This document shows positions 23,504-35,900 of a stretch of DNA of 64,000 bases, piece after piece (position 1 is the first letter of the stretch; the number at the start of each line of letters is the position of its first letter). This DNA comes from Pogona vitticeps (lineage: Eukaryota > Chordata > Lepidosauria > Squamata > Agamidae), in contig NC_135791.1 of NCBI RefSeq assembly GCF_051106095.1, forward strand, positions 5,652,501-5,716,500, in the 5' to 3' direction. The translations under genes were made by a program, and so were the position numbers. A model generated the notes under the pieces. It did no database searches. It was not told the DNA's origin and worked only from the letters and a program-made list of their open reading frames with translations.

Positions 23504-26500
23504 CTGTGAGGATTAAAAATGCAAATTAGTCGTTAGCGATCAGGGGCGTCTTCCTAAAGGGAGGAAGTGAGACCCAGGATGTTCCAAACATCTCAACCCA
23601 TCTCTGCCATGAACTCATTAAGGTGTGCCTAAGCGAGGACAAGGCAGCATCCTTTGCTGCCAGTTACGGCAGCGGCGTAGCTTTGTGGGGTACAGGGGGA
23701 CGAGTATGGCTCCGTGATTCTCTCTTCTCCATGCTGCTGCTTGAGACAGTTGCCTGAGTCTGCCCGAGAACAGTGCCAGCCCTGCTGGAAGCTCCAAATT
23801 TCCACAAGATATGGAGAGATACAAGAACCAATCCCTGGGAAGTGCAGAGAATTCAGGGAAAAGACGAGATGGGTCTTGAGTCTCATTTTGCGGTGGCCTC
23901 AGGGGAAGGCAAAAGGCAGCGCTAATGCCTCTTATTGCTTCATCATGTCTTCTCCAAAACCTACTATCTAATGAGGCCAACTGAGTCACCCTTCCCTTGG
24001 CTTCTTGAGGTAAACCACATGACAAGGGCCACGGCTGCTAAATGATTTTGAAAAAGCAACTAGTCACCTGAAAAAGGGTCTGACCTCCTCTGAAGTAGCT
24101 GGGCTGTGTTCTATTTACTGTTTGAAAGGTAACTATTTACTTTCTCATTATTCAAAGGTACTGAAAGGTAAGGTAAAGGTTCCCCTTGACATTTAGTCCC
24201 GTCATGTCTGACTCTAGGGCGCGGTGCTCATCCCCGATTCCAAGCCATAGAGCCAGCATTTGTCCATAGACTGTTTCCATGGTCACGTGGCCAGCGCAAC
24301 TAGACATGGAACGTGTGACCTTCCCACCAAGGTGGTACCTATTTATCTACTCACATTTTTACATGCTTTCAAACTGCTAGGTTGGCAGGAGCTGGGAGAA
24401 GCGATGGGAGCTCACTCCATTGCGTGGATTCATACTAAAATGTACTAAACAATTATTTTGGTAACTGGCCCATATGCATGTAGAAAAGGGTTGGAAAGGT
24501 ACTTACCAAAGCTGTGGGCTGCTCTGCATCATACTGTTTGATATATTTGTAGATCAAGTAATATATTGTTCCGAACATTAATATTATCATAAATAGGATC
24601 ACTGTGAACAAATATGGCAGCCAGGTACGGTCTGTAAGAGAAAACAGAACATGAAAGGTTAGAAAGGTATCCTGGCTTCACAACTTCGGGCTTCAGATGG
24701 CTTGGGTCCACGATATCTCAAGGACCACATCTCTCGTTACGAGCCTGCTCAGGTCTTCATCAGGGACGACTTTCCTCTCAGCTCCACCACCTTCTCAGTA
24801 TTTGATGGGGACACGGGAGAGGGCCTTCTCTGTGGCTGCTCCCGGACTCTGGAACTCCCTCCCACTGGAGACCAGCCTGTCCCTGTTATCGCTGTCCTTC
24901 CCTAAGCAGGCAAAGACCTTCCTCTTCAGGCAGGCTTTCCCTGAATGGCTGGCTGCCTGAGTGGAGTTTTTTAAAAATGGATGGTTTTACCTTACTGCAT
25001 TGAATGTGTGTTGGCAGTTGCTTATGTTTTTTTAAAGTATTATATTAATTTGATCCTTTTAGTACTGTATACTCCCTGTAGTTAGCTCAAGTGCGGTCTT
25101 TTAATCATTGTAAGCTGCTTTGGGTCCTTTTTAAGGAGAAGGGCAAAATGAACATACAGTATTTTAAATAAATAAATAAATAAACATTACCCACTGAACA
25201 ACACTTGGTGATAAAATCTGAGGCAAGTGAAATGGGAAAAGAGACCTAGTGCTCAAGCCAAAAGAGACAGAGTGTGCCCCTCACGTTTGTACATTATCTG
25301 AACTAGTGAACAGGCCTGTCCATTTATTATTAACTTGCAAATATAGGGTGACTTTTGGGAACGTAGAGGAAGACCAAACACAAGATGGACTGACTCTTGA
25401 GTTTGCAAGAGCTGAGCAGGGCTGTTGGGGACACGATATTTTAGAGAGCACTCATTCATAGGAACACCATAGGATTGAGGTGACTTGATGGCATGCAACA
25501 ACGTCACTTAGAACAACACAATAAGATTCTCACCTGGTGACGTCCTTACTCGAAACACATAAGGCTTGCTGACTTTGTCCGCATATTTGATGCAGACTGT
25601 TCCATTGTATTCAGTATCAGGATCCAAATCAGAGATTTCAAATTCTTGTGTGCTCAGAGTTTTTATCCACTAAATTGAGAAAGAGAAATTGATGGAGATG
25701 AGAGGGGGGGGATTTGTAAAAAGCAATAACTTTATGTAATCAGCTTCCGAAGCTCAACTAGATAGATCACAAAGCGAACATGATTCTAGATGGACAATTT
25801 TCAGGTGATGCGTATGTCCCTTAGAGAGTGAACAGAGAAAAAGGAAAGATGGTTTTGAACACAGGCTCTTATTCCCAATCATAAATAACAACAATTGCAT
25901 GCCATTAAGTTGATTCTGACTTACAATGACCCTTTCCAGGGTTTTTTAGGTAGAGAGTTACCGTTCCCTTTCTCTGGGGGTCCATGGGTCTGTGCAGCTT
26001 GCCCAAGGCCACCCAGGCTGGCTTTTCTCCCAGGACGCAGAGTGGGAAATTGAACTCCCAACCTCTGTCTCCACAGCCAGAGACCTACACCACTGAGCTA
26101 TCCAGCCCATCTTTGATATGAAATCATTGCGTTTAGGTTTAATTGTGCACACAGGGAGTGAAAGCTAGTGAAAATCCAAGATCGCCATGACTTCATTGGC
26201 ATGTAGAATGCTGTGGCTACGCAATATTTCCACTTCTGTGTGGTAATTCAATGCTGATCATGGCCCAGTAATGAAGAGACCCTTGTCCAGCAGGCCGAGG
26301 CAAAGAGGCAGTCCTGAAACCAGCAAAATCAGGGAGCTGGACAGGGGACAGACTGTATTTGTCTTCAGTGTGGACCGGATTGTCACTCTCGAATTGGCCT
26401 TCTCAGCCACACTAGATGCTGTTCCAAGTCCTCCATACAGAGCACGTTAACCATCGTCTCTCAAGACGGAAGGATGCCTAATCTAAATCCAATCTAAAAA

Positions 26501-29500
26501 TAAATGCCCAGTAAACTAGAGAAATGAAGTGGGTAGGTTTGTGAAAAGCTGCCTGTCGTTCTTCTTGTCTTTCCCCCCCTTCTCTTACCTTCTGTTGTGT
26601 CTTTGGACAGAACATCGTTATTTCATACGTGACGTCACCGAATTGGCTGAAAATATCCACCACAGTCAGGGGCTGGTTATCCTCATCCTTCAGAGGCGTG
26701 TAGGGAGGGTGGATAAAAAACTTTATAGACTGAGTGTTGGGGATGCATTTTACCTCAGGTTTTCCCATAGTAGCTAGCAGAGAGAAAATACACAGAATTT
26801 GTCGAAGACTAAAAGACTGCTCTGGGACAGTTTTCAGATATTAGCTTAAAGGCTTTGTATTTTTCTCTCCCTTTAAAAAAAATATTTATTTATCAAACTT
26901 CTAAGTTGGCAATTAATTGAGAGAAAGATGGAGAATATTAGCACCGATAAGGATTCAATTCCTGTCAGGATAACCAGCTAAGGTCTATCCCTGTGAAAGA
27001 TCACCACATTCAGAAAGAGAAGAGGGCTTTTTGCCATTTAAAGAGTCACAAACAAGGAACGTCCCTCAGGATAATGTGGCAATGTCGAAGAGCGGAGACA
27101 GGATGTAATAGCTGAATTATGCAGGCGTCTCAAAGGAAGTGAAGCCTCATTTAATTGCACCCCATTTCGGCATCTTTTAATGGTGTCAACTGTGGCCTTC
27201 ATGCATGGCTAAATCCCAGTTCCCATGAGGGCTAGGCAGCTGAGCCTTTGGCGAGGAATGTAGGATCTAGCAGGACCGCGATCTACCCCCATTTAAAAAG
27301 TTTTACAAAATAGGGAATTTGGGCAAATAGGTTTAATCCCACTGTAGTAATGACTGAAGAAGCCCAATGGATAGTGAAAGCTTTAAAGAATAGGGTGCAT
27401 GGAGGCTGTCCTTTGAATATAATCTCAACAGCATCAAGATTGCTTGGCTTGGAGGAGTCGTTCCCATTCTTGGCTAACCCAGGACTTCTTGCACTGCAGG
27501 TCCCAGAAACCCTAGCTAGCACTGTTGGTGGTGAAGGCTTCTGGACTTTGCAGTCCAAGAACACCTGGGTGACCCAAGCCTGGGAACACCTGATTTACAA
27601 GGTAGCGTGGTAGGTGTCCTGCTGGAAAGCAGACCACCGTCTTGGGAAGCAAAGCCTCCATCTCTAGGTGAAACTCTATCAACCTCTCTCCGTTTTCATC
27701 ATTAAATCATAGAAACCCACTTACTGTCCTCCCGCGGGCAGAACCTCAGAGACTGGACCCACATAGAGGCACAACAGTTCTGGACGACGGCTCTCACCCT
27801 GGCGTGGAAGCGCTCGGTGAAGTTTTCAGTTTCTTGGGTGAGGTTGCAGAAGCGCCGTGTGATGTTTTGGCATCCGATTTTGTCCTGCCATTCTTCCCCA
27901 TACCTAAAAAAAAGAGACATGATGACAGCTCCTCGTAGGCTTCATCCACAGCTTGGGTGTACACTAGTGCAAAGGACACACACAGTTGCTTAAATGATAG
28001 AAAGAGCAATACAGGATGGAAATAGGACTGGGTCCCTTTCTTCGGAGAAAAGCAGCCTAAAGCCTACAAATAAGGGTAAAGGTTCCCCTTGACATTAAGT
28101 CCAGTCATGTCTGACTCTAGGGCATGGTGCTCATCCCCATCTCCAAGCCGTAGAGCCAGCGTTTGTCCATAGACAGTTTCCGTGGTCACGTGGCCAGTGC
28201 GACTAGACATGGAACACCATTACCTTCCCACTGTGGTGGTACCTATTTATCGACTTGCATTGTTACATGCTTTCAAACTGCTAGGTTGGCAGGAGCTGGG
28301 ACAGGCGACGAGAGCTCACTCCGTCACGTGGATTCGATCTTACGGCTGCTGGTCTTCTGACCTTGCAGCACAGAGGCTTCAGCGGTTTAACCCGCAGCGC
28401 CACCACATCCCACTTATAAATAAGAGAAACAAATAAATGGTCCACGGTCAAAAAAAGGTTTGCAACCAGATGTGGCACCACAGCATCACTGTGACAACGA
28501 TGGTAAAAGCTTTGAAGAACAGGGTGCATGGAGACTGTCCGTTGAATATAATTTCAATAGCATCAGGTTTGCTTAGCTTAGAGGAGTTTCTCCCTGCTGT
28601 AAGCCACGGAACTGACTGTACCATACCTATCACCACCGTCTGCAAGCAAAGGACGCACCACACGCAGGTGCCCTCCTGAGAAGGCAGGAAGCCGCCTTCT
28701 GCTGTTGTTTTATTTTGCAGCAATAGCAGCAGATTTTATCTCTGCTAGGAATGGGTGAGAATTTTATTGCATTTTGCTTTTGAGAAGCATTTGCTAAAAT
28801 TTGGTAAAAAACAGATAAGAATTCACGAAGATTTGCACGTTTCTTCGTGCAAATAACTTGAGATTTATTTTTAAAAACTCAGTGTAGGAATGCAGAGTGC
28901 AGGCCTCCATCTGAAGGCCCTAAGAGATTTATTTTCTACTTCCAGATGTCGTGAACAAGCCTAATAACAGACTCTGCCATGAGTCTCGAGGGTAAGGTGA
29001 CACTTAGGGCCAAAGTAGCTGATGTGTGTACTACATACTTGGAAGAGGTGATCTCTAAAGTGTCACAGAATGTGGTTTTTCTCACTTTGGTATCTGGCTT
29101 TTAGTGTGCTTTGTTTTGGGACTGGTAATTGGAGAGCAATCGCAGACTTAATTTGCAAATGTGTTGAGGCATCCATCTCTGAAGAAACCCCATTGTCAAA
29201 TGGGAAGCAGTAGGAATCAATAGTTCCATGAATATTTGAGGGTCAAACGAAATATTAATAGCATTCTGTAACCTTTCCAATTAACCAATTTCCCACTCCA
29301 ACAATGGATTTCCCAACCGCTTTAGCAATCGTCTCATTTAACTTTTGTTTCTGCAGTTTCCTTCATTTCTTTCAAAGAAAATACATCTTCAAAGACTGAG
29401 ACCTAGATCAATCTACATAACTTGTTTAGGCACTATTAAACTCTATTTATAGCCTCCCGCCTTCCCACCATTCAAAGCTATACATCCCTAACTGCTTTTC

Positions 29501-29870
29501 CATCTTTTCATATCCCATCCAGTTGCAAAGTTTCATATATAAGGGCATGTCAATTTTGGCCCTTAACCTTAGAGATTTGTATATTTTTTTTAATTAAAAA
29601 AGATGTGACTTCTGTAAAGGTTTGGAACAAATACTGTATGTAGACTCCATATTTACCTTTGTTAAACTCTTGAGTAAGCCTGTATTTATTTATTTTTTAC
29701 TTTAGTGTTTATTTTCCTTTTATTTTATCTCATGATGTTTTACAGTGTATTTTAGTGATAATTTGTTTTGCATTTCTCACATTTTATTTGGTAATTGTGG
29801 TTTAAATGTTGTTTATTCTGTCATTGTTATTGTTTACCTTGTTGCAAACTGCTGAGTGGCCTTGGCTGCC

Positions 29871-29964
<94 letters not shown>

Positions 29965-32900
29965 GCAAGCACTTATTCTCTTTAACTGCCTCTGCTATTT
30001 TTGCATGGGAGTAACCCATCTGAAGGCATAGATTGTCTGGTGCCTACTTAATTAAATCATACCCAGATATCCTTTCTTCTTTTCGGCAAGCGCGCCGCAG
30101 TGTCTTTATGTGTAATGTTGTTGGGTTTTTTTGTTGTTCGGCTTTAATTGCTACAGATTAGACTGTAACAGTTGTGAAATCACGGTTTAATGAGCACCTT
30201 CTATTTTGTACATACTGTATATATATCGGTGGAGTCTGTCAATAGAGTTCTTACAAGAAAACAGCCGTGTTTACTGGAAATATTGGAGAGGAAGATGCCT
30301 GGAGGCCAACTTTAAAAAATGCTGGTGCCACCGCAAACAGATCCAAAAGGGCATTGCACTGAAGGTTACTTCAGCTGCAAAAGGACACGTCAGCCAGTCT
30401 AGGGAGATGGTGCAACTGAATGGGTGAAACAAGGGGATTTGAATTAGCTGCAGTTTGCTGATCTCATGATGTATAGAAAAAACTGTGTTTATAAGTACTT
30501 CTGCGGCCAGATACAATTGCAGAATGGACTATACCCTGCTCCTTGAGATGCTCCTTGTAAAGTGGAGACTCGTATCTGATGGTAAAACTTGGAATAAGGT
30601 TTTCTTGGACTACGGTTCCCATAATTCTCCATTCTGGGAGATCTGCCTGAACTCACAACTTACAGGCACCTAAATGTGGTTTGCCTGGAGAAAAAGGCTA
30701 AACAGGGAGGCTTTCACAAGAGAGAGATTGTATTTCTGCTTTAATTATACTTGATTTGGACCTCTACATTAAAAAAAAGTGAGGGGGATATGCACATTTA
30801 GATCTGCATCTTCTTTTGCCATTTTTTGGGGTGATCTGTAAGAAGCTAGTTCCCCCGAAGTAATATTTCCTCTTCGCAATGTGCCCGGCCACATTTTGTT
30901 TTTTGTTTTGTTTTTTAAGTGTACAACTGTTCCAAACTCTGAAAGGCAGGTAAGATCAAGATTCCTTCTACATCATTTGGAGTCATCACTGTTGAGTTCC
31001 TGTGCTCACCTGCGAATCTTGAAGCTACACACAAGCCCAACATAAACAATTAACCTATTTCCTTTCCTAGACAGGACACAACGATGTTTCCATGACAACA
31101 TTCTTTATCCTGAAGGAGCAGTGGATTCCACTGGGCAAAATCCTGTAGCCGAATGTTGTTGTGCTTCCTGCAATTTGTGCCAGAGGGCAGAAACATTCAG
31201 CTTAAAACTTCATCTCTCCCCCCCTCCCCGCCCCAAATTTTAGGTCCCAAGATTCCCTTGGACTTCCTTTTTTTGCCTTCGGAAAGCTTTTGGGAGCCTC
31301 TGAATGGGGAAAGTCTTTAAAAGTCAAAATATTTCATGTATACTAATTAGTGTACACGAAGTGTTTCCAGTGCCCGATCCAGGTTGCCCCAATTGCAAAG
31401 TTGTGTAACAAGGTTTTGCCCATTATGTGTAACGCCAACCACCAGTGAGAAAGGAGGGTCTTCTGACCTCTTGTATTGTACATAATATACCGTCCCTGGG
31501 GGCGTCTCTCCCCTGCTTTCCCACGTGAAGATATTTTCAAAGTTGGTAGACAAAAAGGTTGCTTGTAGAACGAACGGCCACCTCTCTGTCAGCGAACTCC
31601 CTGAAGACAAGAATGAACAATTTATTAGACGTGAGCTGCAGTGGAAATGCCAGCCTTGCTACTTGGTTGATATGAATCTCACTGTTTTTCTGGGCTTGCT
31701 GCCTGAACTTTGTGGCAATAGATAACAGGTTCTAACAAGACTATGTTGGAGAAAAGAGGTATGTGCAGCCTCAGGATTTGCAGGGAGAAAACAAATCTGT
31801 CCCTTTTTTTTTTGTGGGGTGCTTTCAAAACTGACCAGAGTTTCATCCAGTAGATTCGTGATTCCTTTGAAGCCTGATTTCATGAACGCAGAAAGACTGC
31901 CCTGTCTAGAACATTAATGTGCTTTCAGCTATAATTATCGGCCATCTCTAACATCTGTTTTTTGGCCTGAGATGCCTGGCAGTTCTGGTAAAAGTTTAAA
32001 GATGGTTTCTTGCTTAGCATCTCTACATATAAATTCGCATGAGCAAGTTTATTCAGATCTACTGTCCTCTTTTTACAGTGGTGTATATACTCCTCTAGAT
32101 GATGTGCCAGTGGTCACCTGGTTTAATTTCCATTAGAGATGGGCAGGAACCAGAAAACCGGTGGTTTGTGATGGTTTGTGGTTTGTGGCTACCCACGATC
32201 CACGAACAATCATAAATCCCCTAAAAATTGAACTGCTGAGTGGCGGGCGCATGCGCAATCAGTCAGCTGGGTGGTGGGCACATGTGTGGGGTTTCTGGTG
32301 GCGGCAGCAGCTTGAAACCAAAGTAGGGAGCCAACAGGGGGAAAGGGATTGGGCGGGTCTCCCCCTTTGCTGAGGAAAACGAAGGCCTGAGGTGAAATAA
32401 ATTCGTCGCTTCATTTCATTTTGGCAAAATGGGATCCCCAAACCGAATCACAAATTGAACCACAAATCAGCCCAGTTCGTGGATTTTTTCCTGGTTTGTG
32501 GTTTGGCTTGTGCTTATCTCTAATTTCCATTCAAGGGCTGAAGGCCTAAATCCAAGGCCTAACTCTCACAAACGGCAAGGGACAAGTAACCAGACTCGGG
32601 ACAAAGATGGGCTTTCCTGGGCATGCCAGTAAGGGGCATTCGGTTGACCTTCCAATCCCCTAGGCCTTGCTCTTTCTTCTCCTCCTGTCTGTGATTGCTT
32701 GGTCTTCACTCTTAGCTAGGCTCGTGAGCAGTTTACAAGAGAGTAGAGCCCCACCCCAAACAGACTCCACTCGGTGGAAGCCTTTCCTTTCTGTATACGC
32801 CCAGCAGAAAAGGAAAAATCAACTGGATTATGGGGTCATGAGCAAGGTTAGGAACAGCAAACCACATTGCCCAAGAGCTTGCGAAAGTTATCTTCTTGGA

Positions 32901-35900
32901 TTACTCAAACATCCAAATCTTGCAAAATTTGCCTTTTTTGAACAACTGCTGGAATCCCTCACTTAGCCATGCTGGCTGGGGGAATTTTGGGAGATGTAGT
33001 CCAAACGGGCCACATTTCCAAGCACTGCCGATGTCTTAAGCTGCCCCTGGCTCGTGTGGTTGAACAATCTTCTGTAGAAAACGTTTCCTGCACACACATG
33101 TTTCTCTGAAGAGTAGAGCTTCCAGCTATCTTCTTGACGTTCCAGTATTATATGTGTAGGGAAACTTGTCATTTGCTTCTTTTATTTATGATCCACCCTT
33201 CCTCCACGGACCTCATACAGCTGGGAATCCTAGTTGACTTTGCCTACTGCAAAGTTAAGTCTGTGTAAATTTGCTAGGCATTACATCCCAGCAAGGGTGC
33301 TGTTTGGTGAAGACCACTTCTGCCTTGTCTTGTGAAGACTACTTCTGCCTTGGTACAATTTGAGTTGCTGCTATACTCTGGGCTGTCTTGCATTTTCCCA
33401 TTTTTCCTGCAGAATGACCGTAAGCATTTAGGATGGCTCTCCTTCTGCCTGCTTCCTTCAAATGCCTTGGCCCCTAAGGTGCACGAATATAAACAAGGAA
33501 GCTTTTCCTGGAGCAAAGATGAGTAATGTGAGGAGTTGGCTCTACCTGTTGAATGTTGGCCTGTCAGGCTTCTGCTAAAGGCACAATGGCCAGGCCTGGC
33601 AGAAAAGAGGGGCAGACGTCCATTTTGTTATAGCTGCAATTTCTTTTTAACGCATCTTAACAGTAGTTTTAGCCTGGACTTTGCCTCAGGAGGACAGAAA
33701 AGAAAACAGACGACAAGGCTTTGTGTGTGTGCGTGTTTTATAATCTGAGGCAAATAAACAAGAATCTTTAACTTTAGAAGAAAGAGTGGGCATTCCTTTT
33801 GATCTGCTGAACAACTCACTCTTGTCCACTGTTGCATAAGAGAAACCAACAAATACTGACATTGAAATGCTTGTGAACAACTTTTAGAGCTCCAGAAATA
33901 AATACACTGGGGTTTTCCACCACTTGAATGGAACGCGGATGGTGGCATTAATCCAAGGGGTTGGGCTACATATTACCTAGAAGGGTGGCAACCTAATACC
34001 TGCTTATGCTACCTGTGCCAGCGTGTGGGGGAAAGAAGCGTCTTCCCAGACTAGCGTCCTCCTTTGAAAAGCTGAATGAATGCCAGCACTGGGAGGAGAC
34101 ACAAGCATGAAATTCTCCTGTCTGGTCTGATGAAGAACTTGGAGAAGTTACTTTTTTGGTCTACGACCCTCCAGCCACGAAGGCTACCCGTCAGAAGATT
34201 CTACGATTAGGTTTAAGCCTCTACCTCGTGCAACAAAACAATGCCAGTCTCTTGGGGAGATCAAACCTTTCCTTTAAAAGACTGGTTGACCAAGATTTTT
34301 TAAGAGTTTAATTTTTTTGCTTTGTTTTACTTGTGTTTTTAATATTGCTTGAATTATGAGTTCTAATATATCTGTTTAAAGCTTTTTTAATATTGTAATA
34401 TTGCTCTTTAGCTTTTAATTGGTTTGGTTTCTAGGCTTGCATTTTTCCTTTGACGTTAGGGTGAGAAGACACCTCGTGTCTGATCCCCTTGTTTCTTGGA
34501 GTATCTACACTCCTTTGTAACTGCCATGGATTCGTTGGAGATCCTTACGTAGTGCCCGGATGGAGAGTTACTTAGCTTTTCCTTCTGGAAAGCCATAATG
34601 CATTCAACGGAACTGCAGGAGAAAATAGCACAGAACAGTGTGAGAACCCAGGAATCTAGATCTGGTCGTCCTCCACAACTCTACATTTCCCCCATGTCTC
34701 TGCGCTTCCTAACCGATTCCTCCCCCCCCCCCGAATGTTTTTAGCCATTTTCAGACTTAGTGGGTGATGGGGCTTGGATTTAGACCCCAAGCCTTCAGTT
34801 TTGTCTACTCCTCCTGCAGTGCCATGGCAGAAGTGGTACCACATACCTCGTATAAGTATGTTGTGTAGCGAAACTGATGTGGACATGACAGCCCATCCCT
34901 AAAAGGACAGGAGTGCATACTGCCTCGAACACTCCGATGACAAAGGGGTGTGAAACATGGTAAATAGGTGCTGTATTAATTTATATTGGTGCTTCCCCCT
35001 ACAAATTGTGATTGAATGTATTCATTTTATCCATCTATTTTAATGATAAACTATTTTGAGACCCATTCTTGGGAGAAAATCAGGCTGTAAATTAATTTTT
35101 AAAAACCCAATTAATATAGGATCGCACTGCTGGAGATATTGTGAGTAAACGGTATGCATTTGACAAGATGGTATTTAATATTTGTGCCTTGAAATTAGTC
35201 ACGACCTATCAATAATATTTCGGAAGCATCTTAACATTCAATTTCCAGAACAAAACTTAAAATTGGGGATTCAAATTAGGAAATGCTGTGGAACTTTAAC
35301 ATTATGAAGCATAATCACAAACATGTTAATTATAAAAATAGACAGATAAATAAACATGAAACAGTGAGATTGGCACCATTATTTTGCTGAGAAAATTTTC
35401 CCTGAAGCAGAAAATCTAGAAGGTTAATGCAAATCATAACATGTTGTAAGAGCAGGAATCTTGGTATTAGTTGGAGTTCTGTATCTCAAAATATCCTAAG
35501 GGCATTTCCATAAACCATTTTATTCATCAAGCATAGAGTGCTCAAATCCTAGCACTACAGACTCTCTGCTTACAAGTACTGTAATGTGGTTTCCTGGAAG
35601 AGTTGCAAATCGCGCTGCTGTTAAGTTGAACTCTATTTTCCCACAAGGCTCAATGCCAACGATGGGCTTTGGTCGAGGGAGAATTTTCATGTCTTACGGA
35701 TAAAATTATTGATGTGCTTTCCTCCGACCTTTTCTCTTTTCTGTTGTGTTCCTCTTTTCTCTCCACTCCACAGCACTTCTGCTCTCTTTCTGCTACAGAC
35801 TGGTTCATACGGTTGGTTGGTCAGAGAGAGAGAGAGAGAGAGAGAGAACTGAGGCATGGTGCATTGGGCAGGGAGGTTTCTTGTACAGCTCAGTGTGTTG

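Noticed and set aside
23618-24025. 135-codon minus-strand frame just 5' of IL22RA1 exon 7
   Set aside because: It lies in the intron between exons 6 and 7, whose splice sites join in frame without it; no known domain.
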